A stretch of 64,000 nucleotides of DNA from Paenarthrobacter nicotinovorans (GTDB taxonomy: Bacteria; Actinomycetota; Actinomycetes; Actinomycetales; Micrococcaceae). This document shows positions 42,383-51,529 of the stretch, one piece after another. Every line of letters begins with the position of its first letter. Position 1 is the stretch's first letter. The translations under genes were made by a program, and so were the position numbers. Location of the stretch: the NCBI RefSeq assembly GCF_021919345.1, contig NZ_CP089293.1:4252185-4316184 (forward strand). The letters are read 5' to 3'. The notes beneath the pieces are model-generated. The model did no database searches. It saw only the letters and a list, made by a program, of their open reading frames with translations, and was not told the origin of the DNA.

Positions 42383-43883
42383 CGCTGCTTACCTCCGATT
42401 GCTGGGCTGCTGTGGAACTGCTGTCGCGCCGAGGACTCCACGGGAACACAGATCGCGACGGCCGGAAGAGGTCGACGCGCAACCAATCCCGGGCTCCGTC
42501 GAAGGGCCCGCCATGGGGATCGTCTTCGCCGTCGATCCGCAGGGGATCCTGGGCAGGATCCCAGATATCCATGATGATCCGCGCCATCAGGTATGCGGTA
42601 ACCACCATGTGCAGGCCCACCGCCAGGACGTAATAGGACATGTCCAGGTTGTGCTGGACGGACCCTCCGCTGGTGGCCTGTCCAAGGTACATCCAGATCG
42701 CCGCCCAGTGGAGCCCCTCTGCTGCCTGCCAGATGAGGAAGTCGCGCCAACGCGGCCGTGCCAGGGCCAGCAGGGGGATAAGCCAGATGACGAATTGCGG
42801 GGAGTAGACCTTGTTGGTGAGGATGAAGGCGGCCACGATCAGGAAGGCCAGCTGGGCGATGCGCGGACGCTGTGGCGCGCACAAAGCCAGGATTCCAATC
42901 AGGGCACACGCCGCAATAAACAGGTAGAGGGCCAGCGTGTTGATGGTTGCAGCGTTCATCTGCATCCATTGCAGGCGGTCCGCCACCAGGTTGTAAGCGA
43001 ACCAGGGCGAGCTGTAGCCGGCTGGCCGGGATTGCGTGAACTCGAAGAAGTAGCGCCATCCGGCTGGATTCAGTGCCGCGAGGGGCAGGTTCACAGCGAG
43101 CCAGGACGCCAAGGCGGCTCCGGCAGTGACGAAGAAGGCCCGGAACTTTCCACTGCGCAGCGAAAGGACCAGAACGGCACCGAGGATCAACAATGGATAG
43201 AGCTTGGTGGCTGTGCCAAGGCCTATGAACACGCCGGCAAGGATCAACTTGTCCCGGGCGAAGAAGTACATGCCCAAGGCCAGCAACCCTACGGCCCACA
43301 TGTCCCAGTTAATAAAGCCGGCAAGAATGATCCCGGGTGCAACGGCTACCATGGCGGCATCCCACGGGCGACGCTTGTTGATCCGGGCAGTGAGGATGAC
43401 TGTGACCATCCAGACCGCCACAATCAGCGTCGCATTGACGTCGAAATACCCCAGGATCCGCTCACTTCCCACCCCCTGGCCGGGAACCATGAGCGCGGTG
43501 ACCCCGGCAATGATCCCCATGAGCACCGGGTACTCAAACAGGCTGCCCTGGGTGAAGAACGGAAAAACGCCATCGCCCAGGCCGCGGTTTTTGAAGAGCT
43601 CGGGGAAGTCTGAGTAGCAGGTGGCGTAGAACTGGCCGGGCGTTTCCCAGCCATTGACCCGGCAGTAGTCCTTTGCGAGCACGGCCAAAAGAGCCGCGAT
43701 CACAGTGAGGACGATGAGTACCCGTTCAACAGTGAACGGGCGCGCTGAAACCTCTCCGGGAGACGAGCGTTTGCCCAATGGACCGCCCACCAGCTCCGTG
43801 AAGTTTCGAAGCAGGGAGTCACTGCGGCTGGGAACAACAAAGCGGGCACGTTTTCGTTGCCGGTGCGGCTTCGTCTCCTGCAT
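42375..43883 (-). CDS. Glycosyltransferase 87-type polyprenol-dependent membrane glycosyltransferase
   Basis: A 502-residue polytopic membrane protein with ten or more hydrophobic segments. The first periplasmic loop (about 65-105) has DFPELFKNRGL and FPFFTQGSLFEYPVLMG, typical of GT-C fold enzymes of family GT87 (PimE-like mannosyltransferases). Later GTATKLYPLLIL and TNKVYSPQFVIWLIPL are conserved family segments. It likely transfers a sugar from a polyprenyl phosphate donor to an envelope glycolipid; acceptor unknown. Confidence 0.84.
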   Translation of the reverse strand: MQETKPHRQRKRARFVVPSRSDSLLRNFTELVGGPLGKRSSPGEVSARPFTVERVLIVLTVIAALLAVLAKDYCRVNGWETPGQFYATCYSDFPELFKNRGLGDGVFPFFTQGSLFEYPVLMGIIAGVTALMVPGQGVGSERILGYFDVNATLIVAVWMVTVILTARINKRRPWDAAMVAVAPGIILAGFINWDMWAVGLLALGMYFFARDKLILAGVFIGLGTATKLYPLLILGAVLVLSLRSGKFRAFFVTAGAALASWLAVNLPLAALNPAGWRYFFEFTQSRPAGYSSPWFAYNLVADRLQWMQMNAATINTLALYLFIAACALIGILALCAPQRPRIAQLAFLIVAAFILTNKVYSPQFVIWLIPLLALARPRWRDFLIWQAAEGLHWAAIWMYLGQATSGGSVQHNLDMSYYVLAVGLHMVVTAYLMARIIMDIWDPAQDPLRIDGEDDPHGGPFDGARDWLRVDLFRPSRSVFPWSPRRDSSSTAAQQSEVSSDG

Positions 43884-43941
43884 GAATCGAGCTTACAGTC
43901 ATGGCCTAACCCGACCCAGTTAAGCCGGACCAGACCCAGTT

Positions 43942-43977
43942 AAAAGGGGGGAGCCCACGCGTAGCCGCGTGGGCTCC
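43942..43977 (-). terminator. Terminator after the small-ORF unit
   Basis: Perfect 12-bp arms GGAGCCCACGCG/CGCGTGGGCTCC with loop GCTA (minus strand), followed by CCCCCTTTTAA. It lies about 60 bp past the stop of the 46-residue ORF, and would end a transcript coming from the small ORFs. Confidence 0.75.
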
Positions 43978-44034
43978 TTGAGGTTCAGCATGGATATCCG
44001 GCATCTGAACTCCTTCGTGGCCGGCTCAGGGGAA

Positions 44035-44175
44035 TCAACGGATGAGTCCCATCTGGTGCAGGACAACGAAAACGTCTTCACGGCGCTGGTCGAGCAGCTG
44101 GCCGTTAAACAGTGTGCGGTCCTTGGGAGCATCGCTGCTCTTGTAGAAACGCATCTCTTCGGGGTGTTTTTGCAT
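44035..44175 (-). CDS. Candidate small protein, 46 aa
   Basis: Minus-strand ORF opening MQKHPEEMRFYKSSDAPKDR and ending HQMGLIR. It is mostly charged and predicted soluble. Its ribosome-binding site GAAAGGAGGTGAACC is a near-perfect anti-Shine-Dalgarno match, stronger than those of most neighbours. A terminator follows at 43942-43977. I do not recognise a family. Confidence 0.6.
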   Translation of the reverse strand: MQKHPEEMRFYKSSDAPKDRTLFNGQLLDQRREDVFVVLHQMGLIR

Positions 44176-44209
44176 GGTTCACCTCCTTTCACAAAGAATT
44201 ACCCGGCAT

Positions 44210-44329
44210 TTAGGCACAACAACTAGAGCTATTTATTTCGAAGAAAATAACAGCCAAAAGGACATAAATAGCCGAAGCCAATAAGGGGATTTTGCGGACC
44301 GAATCAGGAGAACCCGAATCGTCGTGCAT
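44210..44329 (-). CDS. Candidate single-pass membrane peptide, 39 aa
   Basis: Minus-strand ORF MHDDSGSPDSVRKIPLLASA... with one hydrophobic stretch (about residues 14-31) and a tail ending NSSSCCA. It uses TTA, ATA and AAT codons, rare in this genome, and lies in an AT-rich patch, so chance is possible. An AGGAAG is eleven bases upstream. It sits between the two other small ORFs on the same strand. Confidence 0.35.
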   Translation of the reverse strand: MHDDSGSPDSVRKIPLLASAIYVLLAVIFFEINSSSCCA

Positions 44330-44500
44330 AAAAGCGCGTGCTTCCTGCAGTCGACCCAACAAGAAGCTGGTTCCGAACTTTGGGGAAACTGCGCACCCGC
44401 GGCATGCTGCGTGGGTCCGCGCCTACAACTGACTACTCAGAACGCCAACCACGGAGAGTGGTGGCCATGAACACCGCCGGCGTCAGGCCGGTCCGGTGAA

Positions 44501-44596
44501 TCAGGAGTGGGTCAGAGAGCAAAAACGGCGCGCGTCATCAGCAGAGGCCGGGGTAGCAGTGACGGTCAACTTCCGTCCGCTAGTCAAAGTAATCAT
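44501..44596 (-). CDS. Candidate small peptide, 31 aa
   Basis: Minus-strand ORF beginning MITLTSGRKLTVTATPASAD and ending RRFCSLTHS. A strong AAAAGGAGGTTGGG ribosome-binding site is correctly placed. Just past its stop is a hairpin (CACCG...CGGTG around 44468-44497). Upstream lie a TTGGC-N6-GCCAA repeat and an AT-rich promoter-like stretch. No family recognised. Confidence 0.5.
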   Translation of the reverse strand: MITLTSGRKLTVTATPASADDARRFCSLTHS

Positions 44597-44741
44597 TTTC
44601 CCAACCTCCTTTTCTGGCCGTAACAGCCTGCTGTGGCATTGTCGCGGCTGACTAACCGGTGAATGCGCGCCTGGTTCCCGGCGGGTCGCTCTGGGAACAA
44701 GATATAACGTACCCCATGAACACGGAGTTTGACCAGCACAA

Positions 44742-44757
44742 TTGGCTAATTTGCCAA
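44742..44757. promoter_or_regulatory. TTGGC-N6-GCCAA inverted repeat upstream of the small ORFs
   Basis: A perfect 5+5 inverted repeat (TTGGC at 44742-44746, GCCAA at 44753-44757) in an AT-rich gap between the phosphatase stop and the 31-residue ORF. A TATATC-like -10 element is found nearby on the minus strand. It could be the operator of the small-ORF transcript. Confidence 0.4.
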
Positions 44758-44777
44758 AAGTTTTCAAATTTAATGGT

Positions 44778-45359
44778 TTAGAGGCCCCAGCGGACAATTG
44801 CGGGCGTCCGCTTATCCCAACCAAGCGTGCACACCTTCGCGGTTCCGAGAATGAAGTGCCGGCCTTCGCGGGCGTCCATTTCGAGCCAACGCGCTGTGAG
44901 GATCCGGGAGAAATGTCCGTGTGCCACAACCAGGACATTGTCCATGCCCGATTCCAGGACACGCCCAATGATCTTGTCGGCCCGGGCAGCTACTTCATCC
45001 AGCGTCTCTCCGTTGGGCACTCCGTCGGTCCAGATGAGGTACTCCGGGTTGTCCTTGCGGATGAGATCGGAGCTGATGCCTTCGTAGTCGCCGTAGTTCC
45101 ATTCCACGGCGAGTGGCTCGTGAACGGCGTCCGGATAGCCGGCGAGTTCCGCTGTCCTCCGGGCACGTCGCAGCGGCGAGGTCAGGACGAGGTCGAAGTC
45201 GATGCCTTCCAGCACCTTCCGCGCCTCCACGGCCTGCTGCTCGCCTTCGACAGTGAGGGGGAGATCCGTCAGTCCCGTGTATTGACCGCTCTTGGACCAC
45301 TCCGTTTCACCGTGGCGAAGGATCCAAAGTTGCGGACGCGGGGAAGTCACAGCGTTCAT
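44778..45359 (-). CDS. Histidine phosphatase (phosphoglycerate mutase-like)
   Basis: A 193-residue branch-1 histidine phosphatase. The catalytic RHGETEW motif is at about residues 15-21, a conserved arginine region is LTSPLRRARRTAEL near 60, and the second histidine is in VVAHGHFSRI near 155. It is coupled by a 4-bp overlap to the CCA-transferase gene (ATGA). Probably a broad phosphatase rather than the glycolytic mutase, since it is too short for GpmA. Confidence 0.88.
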   Translation of the reverse strand: MNAVTSPRPQLWILRHGETEWSKSGQYTGLTDLPLTVEGEQQAVEARKVLEGIDFDLVLTSPLRRARRTAELAGYPDAVHEPLAVEWNYGDYEGISSDLIRKDNPEYLIWTDGVPNGETLDEVAARADKIIGRVLESGMDNVLVVAHGHFSRILTARWLEMDAREGRHFILGTAKVCTLGWDKRTPAIVRWGL

Positions 45360-46828
45360 GAGGGCTCCTCAGTTTCGGTCGAAGGCTCGACGACGGCGGC
45401 GGACTCGGGTTGTTCTTCCCACCATGCCAGGAGCTTCTGCTCAGCTTCCTCCGGTGAGAGCGGCCCGTGTTCCATCCGCTCTTCGAGGAGGAACTTGTAG
45501 GCGCGTCCCACCACGGGTCCGGGCTTCAGTCCCAGCAGTGCCATGATCTGCGCTCCGTCCAGGTCGGGCCGGACAGCTGCCAGCGACTCCTGCTCCAAGA
45601 GCGCCGTGATGCGGTGCTCAAGGTCATCGTAAGCGAAGGACAAACGGTCGGCCTTGCGCTGGTTACGCGTGGTGACATCTGAACGTGTGAGCCGGTGCAG
45701 GCGTTCCAGCAGGGGGCCGGCGTCGGTCACGTAACGGCGGACCGCGGAGTCGCTCCAGCCGGCGTCACCGTAGCCGTAGAACCGCATGTGCAGTTCAACC
45801 AGGCGGGAAACAGCTTTGATGGACTCGTTGTCGAACCGCAGTGCCTTCATCCGCTTGGCCGTCAGTTTGGCGCCCACGACGTCGTGGTGGCGGAAGCTCA
45901 CCGCACCGCCCGGTTCGAATCGGCGCGTCGCCGGCTTGCCGACGTCGTGCATCAACGCAGCGAACCTCAACACGAAGTCGGGGCCGGGAACCGGACCGTC
46001 AGGACCGGTTTCCAGCGCAGCAGCCTGTTCCAGGACCTGCAGCGAGTGCTGGTACACATCCTTGTGCCGGTGGTGCTCGTCGGATTCCAGGCGCAGGGCG
46101 GAGACCTCGGGCAGTACGAATTCGGCGAGCCCAGTGTCCACCAGCAGGTCGATGCCTACGCGCGGGTGCGCACCGTTAATCAGCTTGACCAGCTCTTCGC
46201 GGACGCGCTCTGCCGAGATGATCTTGATGCGATCGGCCATGTTGGACATGGCCAGGCGCACGTCGTCATGGACCGACACGCCCAGCTGGGATGCGAAACG
46301 GGCAGCGCGCATCATGCGCAGGGGGTCGTCCGAGAAGGACGACTCAGGTGCGCCGGGTGTGGCGAGCTCGGAAGCGTGCAGATCGCGGACGCCGCCGAAG
46401 GGGTCTACCAGCTCCAGGCTCGGCAGGCGCAGTGCCATGGCGTTGATGGTGAAGTCCCGGCGCAGCAGGTCGTCGGTCAGGGAGTTGCCGAACGCGACCA
46501 CCGGCTTGCGGGAATCGGGATCGTACGCCTCGGCCCGGTAGGTGGTGATTTCAATCTGGAAGCCGCTCTTCCGCATCCCGATGGTGCCGAAGGCGCGCCC
46601 GATTTCCCAGAAGTTGTCCGCCCACTTCTTGATGACGGTGATGGTCTGGTCCGGCGTGGCGTCGGTGGTGAAATCGAGGTCCGGAGAGGTCCGGCCCAGA
46701 AAGAGGTCACGCACGGGGCCACCCACCAAGGACAGCTCGAATCCGGCGTCGACAAAGCGCTGCCCGAGGTCGAGCACCACCGGATCGATGGTGAAGTTAA
46801 CAGAAGAGCTGTCCAATACGTGCGCCAT
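45356..46828 (-). CDS. cca: CCA tRNA nucleotidyltransferase
   Basis: A 490-residue class II nucleotidyltransferase (PcnA of actinobacteria). The head has GGPVRDLFLGR and the catalytic DLDFTTDATPD, then RDFTINAMALRLP and EDDPLRMMRAARFASQLG-like regions. An HD domain (MHDVGKPATR) follows at about 290. It adds or repairs the 3' CCA of tRNAs, which this genome needs, since the tRNA-Leu at 7199 lacks an encoded CCA. Divergent from the NUDIX gene, as in Mycobacterium. Confidence 0.95.
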   Translation of the reverse strand: MAHVLDSSSVNFTIDPVVLDLGQRFVDAGFELSLVGGPVRDLFLGRTSPDLDFTTDATPDQTITVIKKWADNFWEIGRAFGTIGMRKSGFQIEITTYRAEAYDPDSRKPVVAFGNSLTDDLLRRDFTINAMALRLPSLELVDPFGGVRDLHASELATPGAPESSFSDDPLRMMRAARFASQLGVSVHDDVRLAMSNMADRIKIISAERVREELVKLINGAHPRVGIDLLVDTGLAEFVLPEVSALRLESDEHHRHKDVYQHSLQVLEQAAALETGPDGPVPGPDFVLRFAALMHDVGKPATRRFEPGGAVSFRHHDVVGAKLTAKRMKALRFDNESIKAVSRLVELHMRFYGYGDAGWSDSAVRRYVTDAGPLLERLHRLTRSDVTTRNQRKADRLSFAYDDLEHRITALLEQESLAAVRPDLDGAQIMALLGLKPGPVVGRAYKFLLEERMEHGPLSPEEAEQKLLAWWEEQPESAAVVEPSTETEEPS

Positions 46829-46976
46829 AGTTCCTTAAGCTTGGCAGATTTTTGCGCTGCATTGGGCCACTGTTCCATGCGAAATCAGGCATGCGTCCGC
46901 CGGGCATCTCCTGCAGTCCATCTTGTGGCCATGTCCCGGTCATCACTCCGGGGCAAGAGTCGTTAGAGTGGACCAC

Positions 46977-47528
46977 ATGGCCAACCCGATTCCGAGCGCT
47001 CCTGGCAGGAGGACAAACGCACCGTTGCCGTCGGCAATCGGTGCCCACGTCGCGCCTGCCCCGCAGCACCCGGTGCAGGCCTCGCTTCCGACGGTTGAGG
47101 AAGTGTCCGCCGGTGGTGTCGTAGTTGACACGTCCGACGGCGAACTCCGGGTTGCGATCATCGCCCGCCTTAATAGGGGTGGCCGTCTCGAGTGGTGCCT
47201 GCCGAAGGGCCATCCGGAAGGCCGGGAGAACAACGAGGAAGCTGCTGTACGCGAGATCGCCGAGGAAACCGGGATCGAAGGCAGCATCCTGGCACCGCTT
47301 GGCAGCATCGACTACTGGTTCACTGTGAGCGGCCACCGCGTCCACAAAACGGTGCACCACTTCCTGCTCAGGGCAACCGGTGGCGAGCTGACCATCGAGA
47401 ATGATCCGGACCAGGAAGCCGTGGATGCTGCGTGGGTTCCCATCCAGGAATTGGCCCGAAAGTTGTCCTTCCCGAACGAACGCCGCATCGCCGACCTGGC
47501 ACGGGAAGTGCTGCCCGAACACCTCTGA
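46977..47528 (+). CDS. NUDIX hydrolase
   Basis: A 183-residue protein with an N-terminal Pro/Ala-rich leader of about 40 residues. The Nudix box GHPEGRENNEEAAVREIAEE plus TGIEG lies at about 80-105. The position beside cca and murJ corresponds to mutT4 in Mycobacterium. Likely hydrolyses a nucleoside diphosphate derivative; substrate not evident. 26 bp separate it from murJ. Confidence 0.9.
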   Translation: MANPIPSAPGRRTNAPLPSAIGAHVAPAPQHPVQASLPTVEEVSAGGVVVDTSDGELRVAIIARLNRGGRLEWCLPKGHPEGRENNEEAAVREIAEETGIEGSILAPLGSIDYWFTVSGHRVHKTVHHFLLRATGGELTIENDPDQEAVDAAWVPIQELARKLSFPNERRIADLAREVLPEHL

Positions 47529-47554
47529 CCCGGGTACATGGGACGATAAGGGCG

Positions 47555-49567
47555 ATGTCTGAAGCCAAAACAACCCAGTCCGTTCAATCCGGAGAAGCAC
47601 GTTCCAGCGCCATCATGGCCGCAGGGACGCTCGTTTCCCGGTTCCTTGGTTTCGCCAAAACCTGGATGCTCGGTGCCGCCCTCGGCCTGGGTTCCACGGT
47701 CAATGACACGTTCATTAACGCGAACAACCTGCCAAACCTGATCTTCCTGCTGGTGGCAGGCGGCGTGTTCAACGCCGTCCTGGTTCCGCAGATCATCAAG
47801 GCCAGCAAGGCTCCGGACAGGGGCGCGGATTACATCAGCAGGCTCCTGACGCTGGCTGTGCTGGTGCTACTGGCACTCACGGCCTTGGTGACCCTCGCGG
47901 CGCCGCTCGTCATTGACCTCACCACCCAGGGATACTCCGAGCAGCAGAAGGCCCTGGCGGTCACCTTCGCCCTCTGGTGCCTGCCCCAGATCTTCTTCTA
48001 CGGGCTGTATGCCCTACTCACGCAGGTCCTCAACGCCCACGGGGCTTTTGGGCCCGCCATGTGGGCCCCCATCCTCAACAACCTCGTGGCCATCGCCGGC
48101 CTGGGACTGTTCATTTGGATCCTCGGCGCCAACATCGATAACCCCCACACTCTGGACAACTGGGGGCCAACCCAAACGTTCCTCCTCGCCGGCTTCTCCA
48201 CCTTCGGCGTGGTGGCCCAAACCGCCATCCTGCTGATCCCCGTCTTCAAGCTGCGCCTTGGCCTGCGTCCCCGCTTTGGATGGCGCGGCGTTGGACTCGG
48301 CCAGGCAGCCAAGCTGAGCGTTTGGACACTGGCGACTGCCGCCGTCGGGCAGCTGGCGTTCCTGTACGTCATGAGGATCGCCACGATCCCCGGCGCCGAG
48401 CGCCTCCGCCTGGACAACGCCGGAGACCGGGCGGCTGCCGCTGTCCTGCCAGGCAACGCCGTCCTGGAGGTGGCCAGCCAGCTGTACCTGCTGCCGCACT
48501 CGATCATCGCTTTGTCCTTGGCCACGGTCCTCTTCAACCGCATGACACGCGCTTCGCAGGACGGCAACAAAGCCGAGCTTCGCGACGCCCTCTCGCATGG
48601 TCTCCGCACCATGGCTGTTGCCACGGTCTTCGGCGCCCTGGCGCTGTTCGCATTGGCGGGGCCGCTGGGCATGTTCTTCTCCGGTGGTGAAAGGCAAGAC
48701 GGCGTGATGCTGGCGCAGACACTCACCATCCTTGCCCTGAGCACCCCGTTCCTGAGCGCAAACTTCATGATGTCCCGCGTGTTCTACGCCAACGAGGACG
48801 CCCGTACGCCCCTGTATGTCCAGTTGTGGCTGGCCGTCATCTACGTTGTGGGTGCCTTCTTCATCCAGTTCCTCCCCGTCGGCCAGATCATCTACGCGAT
48901 CGCCATCCTGTACATGCTGGGCAACATCCTGTCCGTCGTGATCAGCGTGGTGTTCCTGCGCCGCCTGCTGGGGCACCTGGACGGTCCCCGGATCGCCAAT
49001 TCATACATCCGCATGGGCTACGCGGGGCTGGGCTCCGCCCTGGCCGGCGCCCTCGCACTGTGGCTGCTTGGCAGTTACCGTTCTGACGGTTTCGCGTGGA
49101 GCAGCCGCCCGGCCGCCTTGGTGACGGTGGCCGTCGTCGGACCCGTCATGCTGCTGGCCTATCTTGTCCTGCTTCGCGTCTTCCACGTCACCGAACTTCG
49201 TGACCTCCTGCGTCCGCTGATGAGCCGGTTGGGACGCGGCACGCCCGCGCCTGCTGGCGCCCCCGCAGAACCCACGACGGCGGCGCGCGCCACGGTCTCG
49301 GATGATACCGGCTTGATCCCGCGTATCTCCGGCGAGTTCGACGCCGCGTCCTTCCGCGCCGGACCCGCAGTGGCTCCCCAGCGCGCCGCCGAACCTGCAC
49401 CGGACCAGCCGGATGCACCCAAGGTGTATCTTCCGGAGGAAGACGAACCGAGCACAGCGCAGGGTGGCAGGTTCCGCCCATCGGTACCGCTTCCGGGCCG
49501 CCGGACATACCAAGGCGAGGCCGGACGCAATCCGTACTTCCCTGTTCCGCGAAACCGCAGGAAGTGA
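47555..49567 (+). CDS. murJ: Lipid II flippase MurJ
   Basis: A 670-residue MOP-superfamily protein (MviN) with fourteen predicted membrane segments over the first 540 residues. Landmarks are LVSRFLGFAKTWMLGAALG, the NTPDAF-equivalent DTFINANNLPNLIF, and the PGNAVLEVASQLYLLPHS element. A cytoplasmic tail of about 130 residues ends in basic residues (PRNRRK). It flips lipid II for peptidoglycan synthesis. Unlike mycobacterial MviN, no pseudokinase is fused; a related domain is in the next gene. Confidence 0.95.
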   Translation: MSEAKTTQSVQSGEARSSAIMAAGTLVSRFLGFAKTWMLGAALGLGSTVNDTFINANNLPNLIFLLVAGGVFNAVLVPQIIKASKAPDRGADYISRLLTLAVLVLLALTALVTLAAPLVIDLTTQGYSEQQKALAVTFALWCLPQIFFYGLYALLTQVLNAHGAFGPAMWAPILNNLVAIAGLGLFIWILGANIDNPHTLDNWGPTQTFLLAGFSTFGVVAQTAILLIPVFKLRLGLRPRFGWRGVGLGQAAKLSVWTLATAAVGQLAFLYVMRIATIPGAERLRLDNAGDRAAAAVLPGNAVLEVASQLYLLPHSIIALSLATVLFNRMTRASQDGNKAELRDALSHGLRTMAVATVFGALALFALAGPLGMFFSGGERQDGVMLAQTLTILALSTPFLSANFMMSRVFYANEDARTPLYVQLWLAVIYVVGAFFIQFLPVGQIIYAIAILYMLGNILSVVISVVFLRRLLGHLDGPRIANSYIRMGYAGLGSALAGALALWLLGSYRSDGFAWSSRPAALVTVAVVGPVMLLAYLVLLRVFHVTELRDLLRPLMSRLGRGTPAPAGAPAEPTTAARATVSDDTGLIPRISGEFDAASFRAGPAVAPQRAAEPAPDQPDAPKVYLPEEDEPSTAQGGRFRPSVPLPGRRTYQGEAGRNPYFPVPRNRRK

Positions 49568-49707
49568 GCCGGTGCCGCCAACATGGGCGGCGGCACTGAA
49601 TCCGCTAGGCTAGAAACGAATATAGGTAGTTGCAAAAGCGGTGGAACCGGCTAGCCGGGCCGGCCGTATGCAGGACCCGCAGCTCCCGGACAGCCTAGGA
49701 GGAACAC

Positions 49708-51351
49708 GTGTCCCACCCGATCGACGTCGGATCAGTACTTGGCGGCCGCTACAAGGTCACGGCCAATGTGTTGACCTCGCATGACCAAGATCAGGTGCTC
49801 GACGGCGTGGACCAGGTCCTCAACCGTCCCGTGAGCATCCTTGTTGCCGGTCCCGGAAACGCCGAACAGGTTGCGCAGAGCGCCCGCGAAGTGGCCACAG
49901 GGGAGCGCCCCGGGCACGTCCAGATCCTGGACCTCGGCATCAGCGAAAACACCACGTACCTGATCACCAACCACAGCACCGCACCGGATCTGCTGGACCT
50001 GGTGGTGGCTACCAACCCGCCCTACATCGAACCGTTCTTCACAGAGACCCTGGGCAGTGAGATCTTCGGCCAGGCGCGCACCTATGAGCCGGAAACCTAC
50101 GACGGCCTTTACGAGGACGACGAGCACGAGGCCGAGTACATCCAGTACGACGAAAACGGCTATGCCATCACCCCCGAGTCGGATGATGAACCTGAGCCTG
50201 CCGCACCCACACGCAGCGCACCCCACGTGCCGCCCATGCCGGCGTCCAATCCGTCGTCCGCCAAGAGCGGCATCGCGGGAAAGCTCGCAGCTGCCGCCGC
50301 CGGGGCCGGTGCAGCAGGTGTTGCCGCCGCGTCCGCGCTGAAGAAGAACGCCGGTTCAAAGAACAACAACGACGCCGGTGCTGCCGCCGGCTCGTCGGCA
50401 GCTGCCACACCCGGTCCGGCCGCTGAGACGCCCACGCAGGCTGTTTCGTCGGAGGCTGTTTCGTCGCAGGCAGCTCCCGGCCGCGAACAGGCCCGCGAAC
50501 CCAAGGTGTCCCTCTGGTCAGAGGAAGACTACGGCTACGCGGAGAGTGGCGCCGCGGCCGGTGGCGCGTCTGCTGCGGGCACCGCGGCTTCCAACCGAAG
50601 CGGCGAATCAGGCTACGACCGGGCGGCAAGCAGCTTCCCGGCGTCGTCGGCTGTCACAGAGGATTACTCAGACGAAGACGACGTTTATGAGGAAGAGGCT
50701 CCCGAAAAGGAGCCTCGGTCGCTGCGCTGGCTCGTGGGCGGCCTCCTTGCCGCCGTCTTGATCGTGGGTCTTGTCCTCGCGGTCACCAATTTGGGAAGTC
50801 TCCTGCCCAGCGGCCAGCCTGCTGCCACGCAGAGCAGCTCCACGCCGCAGCCCTCGGAGTCCACCAGCGAGGAGCCCCCGCCCACGGAGACTGCTCCGCC
50901 TGCGGCTCCGCCGGCCATCGAGGAGATCACCCGCCTCGGCAACTTCCCGTTCGCAGCGACGTTCGATAAGGACCTCGGCAAGGCTTTCGATGGCAACGCA
51001 GCCAGCTACTGGTCTGACATGGAGTTTGCCTCGGCCAACTGGGGCGGCCTGTCAGAAGAGGTGCCGCTCATGATCAAGCTGAAGGAACCGGCGGATATCA
51101 AGTCCGTGGTCCTCAACCAGCTGGGCGGTTCCGGTGGAAACATCAGCGTGTTCACCAACGATCGGCCGGCCATGGATGGCGCCAAGCTCGTAGGCACCAA
51201 CAGCTTCACATCCCCGGAACTGACCATTCCGCTGGCAAGCCCCACAAAGGCCCAGTACGTCATTGTTGTCATCAAGGCGCTGCCCAAGCTGGCCGCACCC
51301 AAGACGCAGTACAACTTCGGGCTCCGGCTCGCTGAAGTTTCCGTTCAGTAG
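49708..51351 (+). CDS. Truncated pseudokinase - membrane - discoidin-like protein
   Basis: 547 residues from a GTG with AGGAGGAACAC upstream. Residues about 8-110 (VGSVLGGRYKVTANVL; RPVSILV) resemble only the N-lobe of a Ser/Thr kinase; no catalytic HRD or DFG is present. An acidic, then Ala-rich segment (115-335) is followed by one membrane helix (about 341-363), a Ser/Thr/Pro linker and an extracellular F5/8-type C (discoidin-like) domain (about 410-547). This is the pseudokinase and sugar-binding half of mycobacterial MviN as a separate protein; it probably partners MurJ. Confidence 0.8.
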   Translation: MSHPIDVGSVLGGRYKVTANVLTSHDQDQVLDGVDQVLNRPVSILVAGPGNAEQVAQSAREVATGERPGHVQILDLGISENTTYLITNHSTAPDLLDLVVATNPPYIEPFFTETLGSEIFGQARTYEPETYDGLYEDDEHEAEYIQYDENGYAITPESDDEPEPAAPTRSAPHVPPMPASNPSSAKSGIAGKLAAAAAGAGAAGVAAASALKKNAGSKNNNDAGAAAGSSAAATPGPAAETPTQAVSSEAVSSQAAPGREQAREPKVSLWSEEDYGYAESGAAAGGASAAGTAASNRSGESGYDRAASSFPASSAVTEDYSDEDDVYEEEAPEKEPRSLRWLVGGLLAAVLIVGLVLAVTNLGSLLPSGQPAATQSSSTPQPSESTSEEPPPTETAPPAAPPAIEEITRLGNFPFAATFDKDLGKAFDGNAASYWSDMEFASANWGGLSEEVPLMIKLKEPADIKSVVLNQLGGSGGNISVFTNDRPAMDGAKLVGTNSFTSPELTIPLASPTKAQYVIVVIKALPKLAAPKTQYNFGLRLAEVSVQ

Positions 51352-51496
51352 TCACATCCGGGGAGTTATCAGAGGGGCCGTTTCGATTCGTCGGGGCGGC
51401 CCTTACTGCTGTCTGTGCCAGCGTCACCGCTTCGATAAGGCAGGTGTCCAGACGGTACCCTGAATGTTGGTGGCTTTTAGGGTCCCCAACTCCAAC

Positions 51497-51522
51497 GGAA
51501 TATTTGGAACACATAAGGGGTT
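51497..51522 (+). promoter_or_regulatory. Sigma-R/SigH-type promoter of trxBA
   Basis: GGAAT (51497-51501), exactly 18 bases, then GTT (51520-51522). This matches the GGAAT-N18-GTT consensus of SigR in Streptomyces and SigH in mycobacteria, which drive trxBA under disulfide stress. The transcript would start around 51528-51530. Confidence 0.8.
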
Positions 51523-51529
51523 GAGTCAG

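Noticed and set aside
43920..44192. 90-residue minus-strand ORF and a 32-residue ORF over the terminator hairpin
   Set aside because: They run through the terminator at 43942-43977 and overlap the better-supported 46-residue ORF in another frame.
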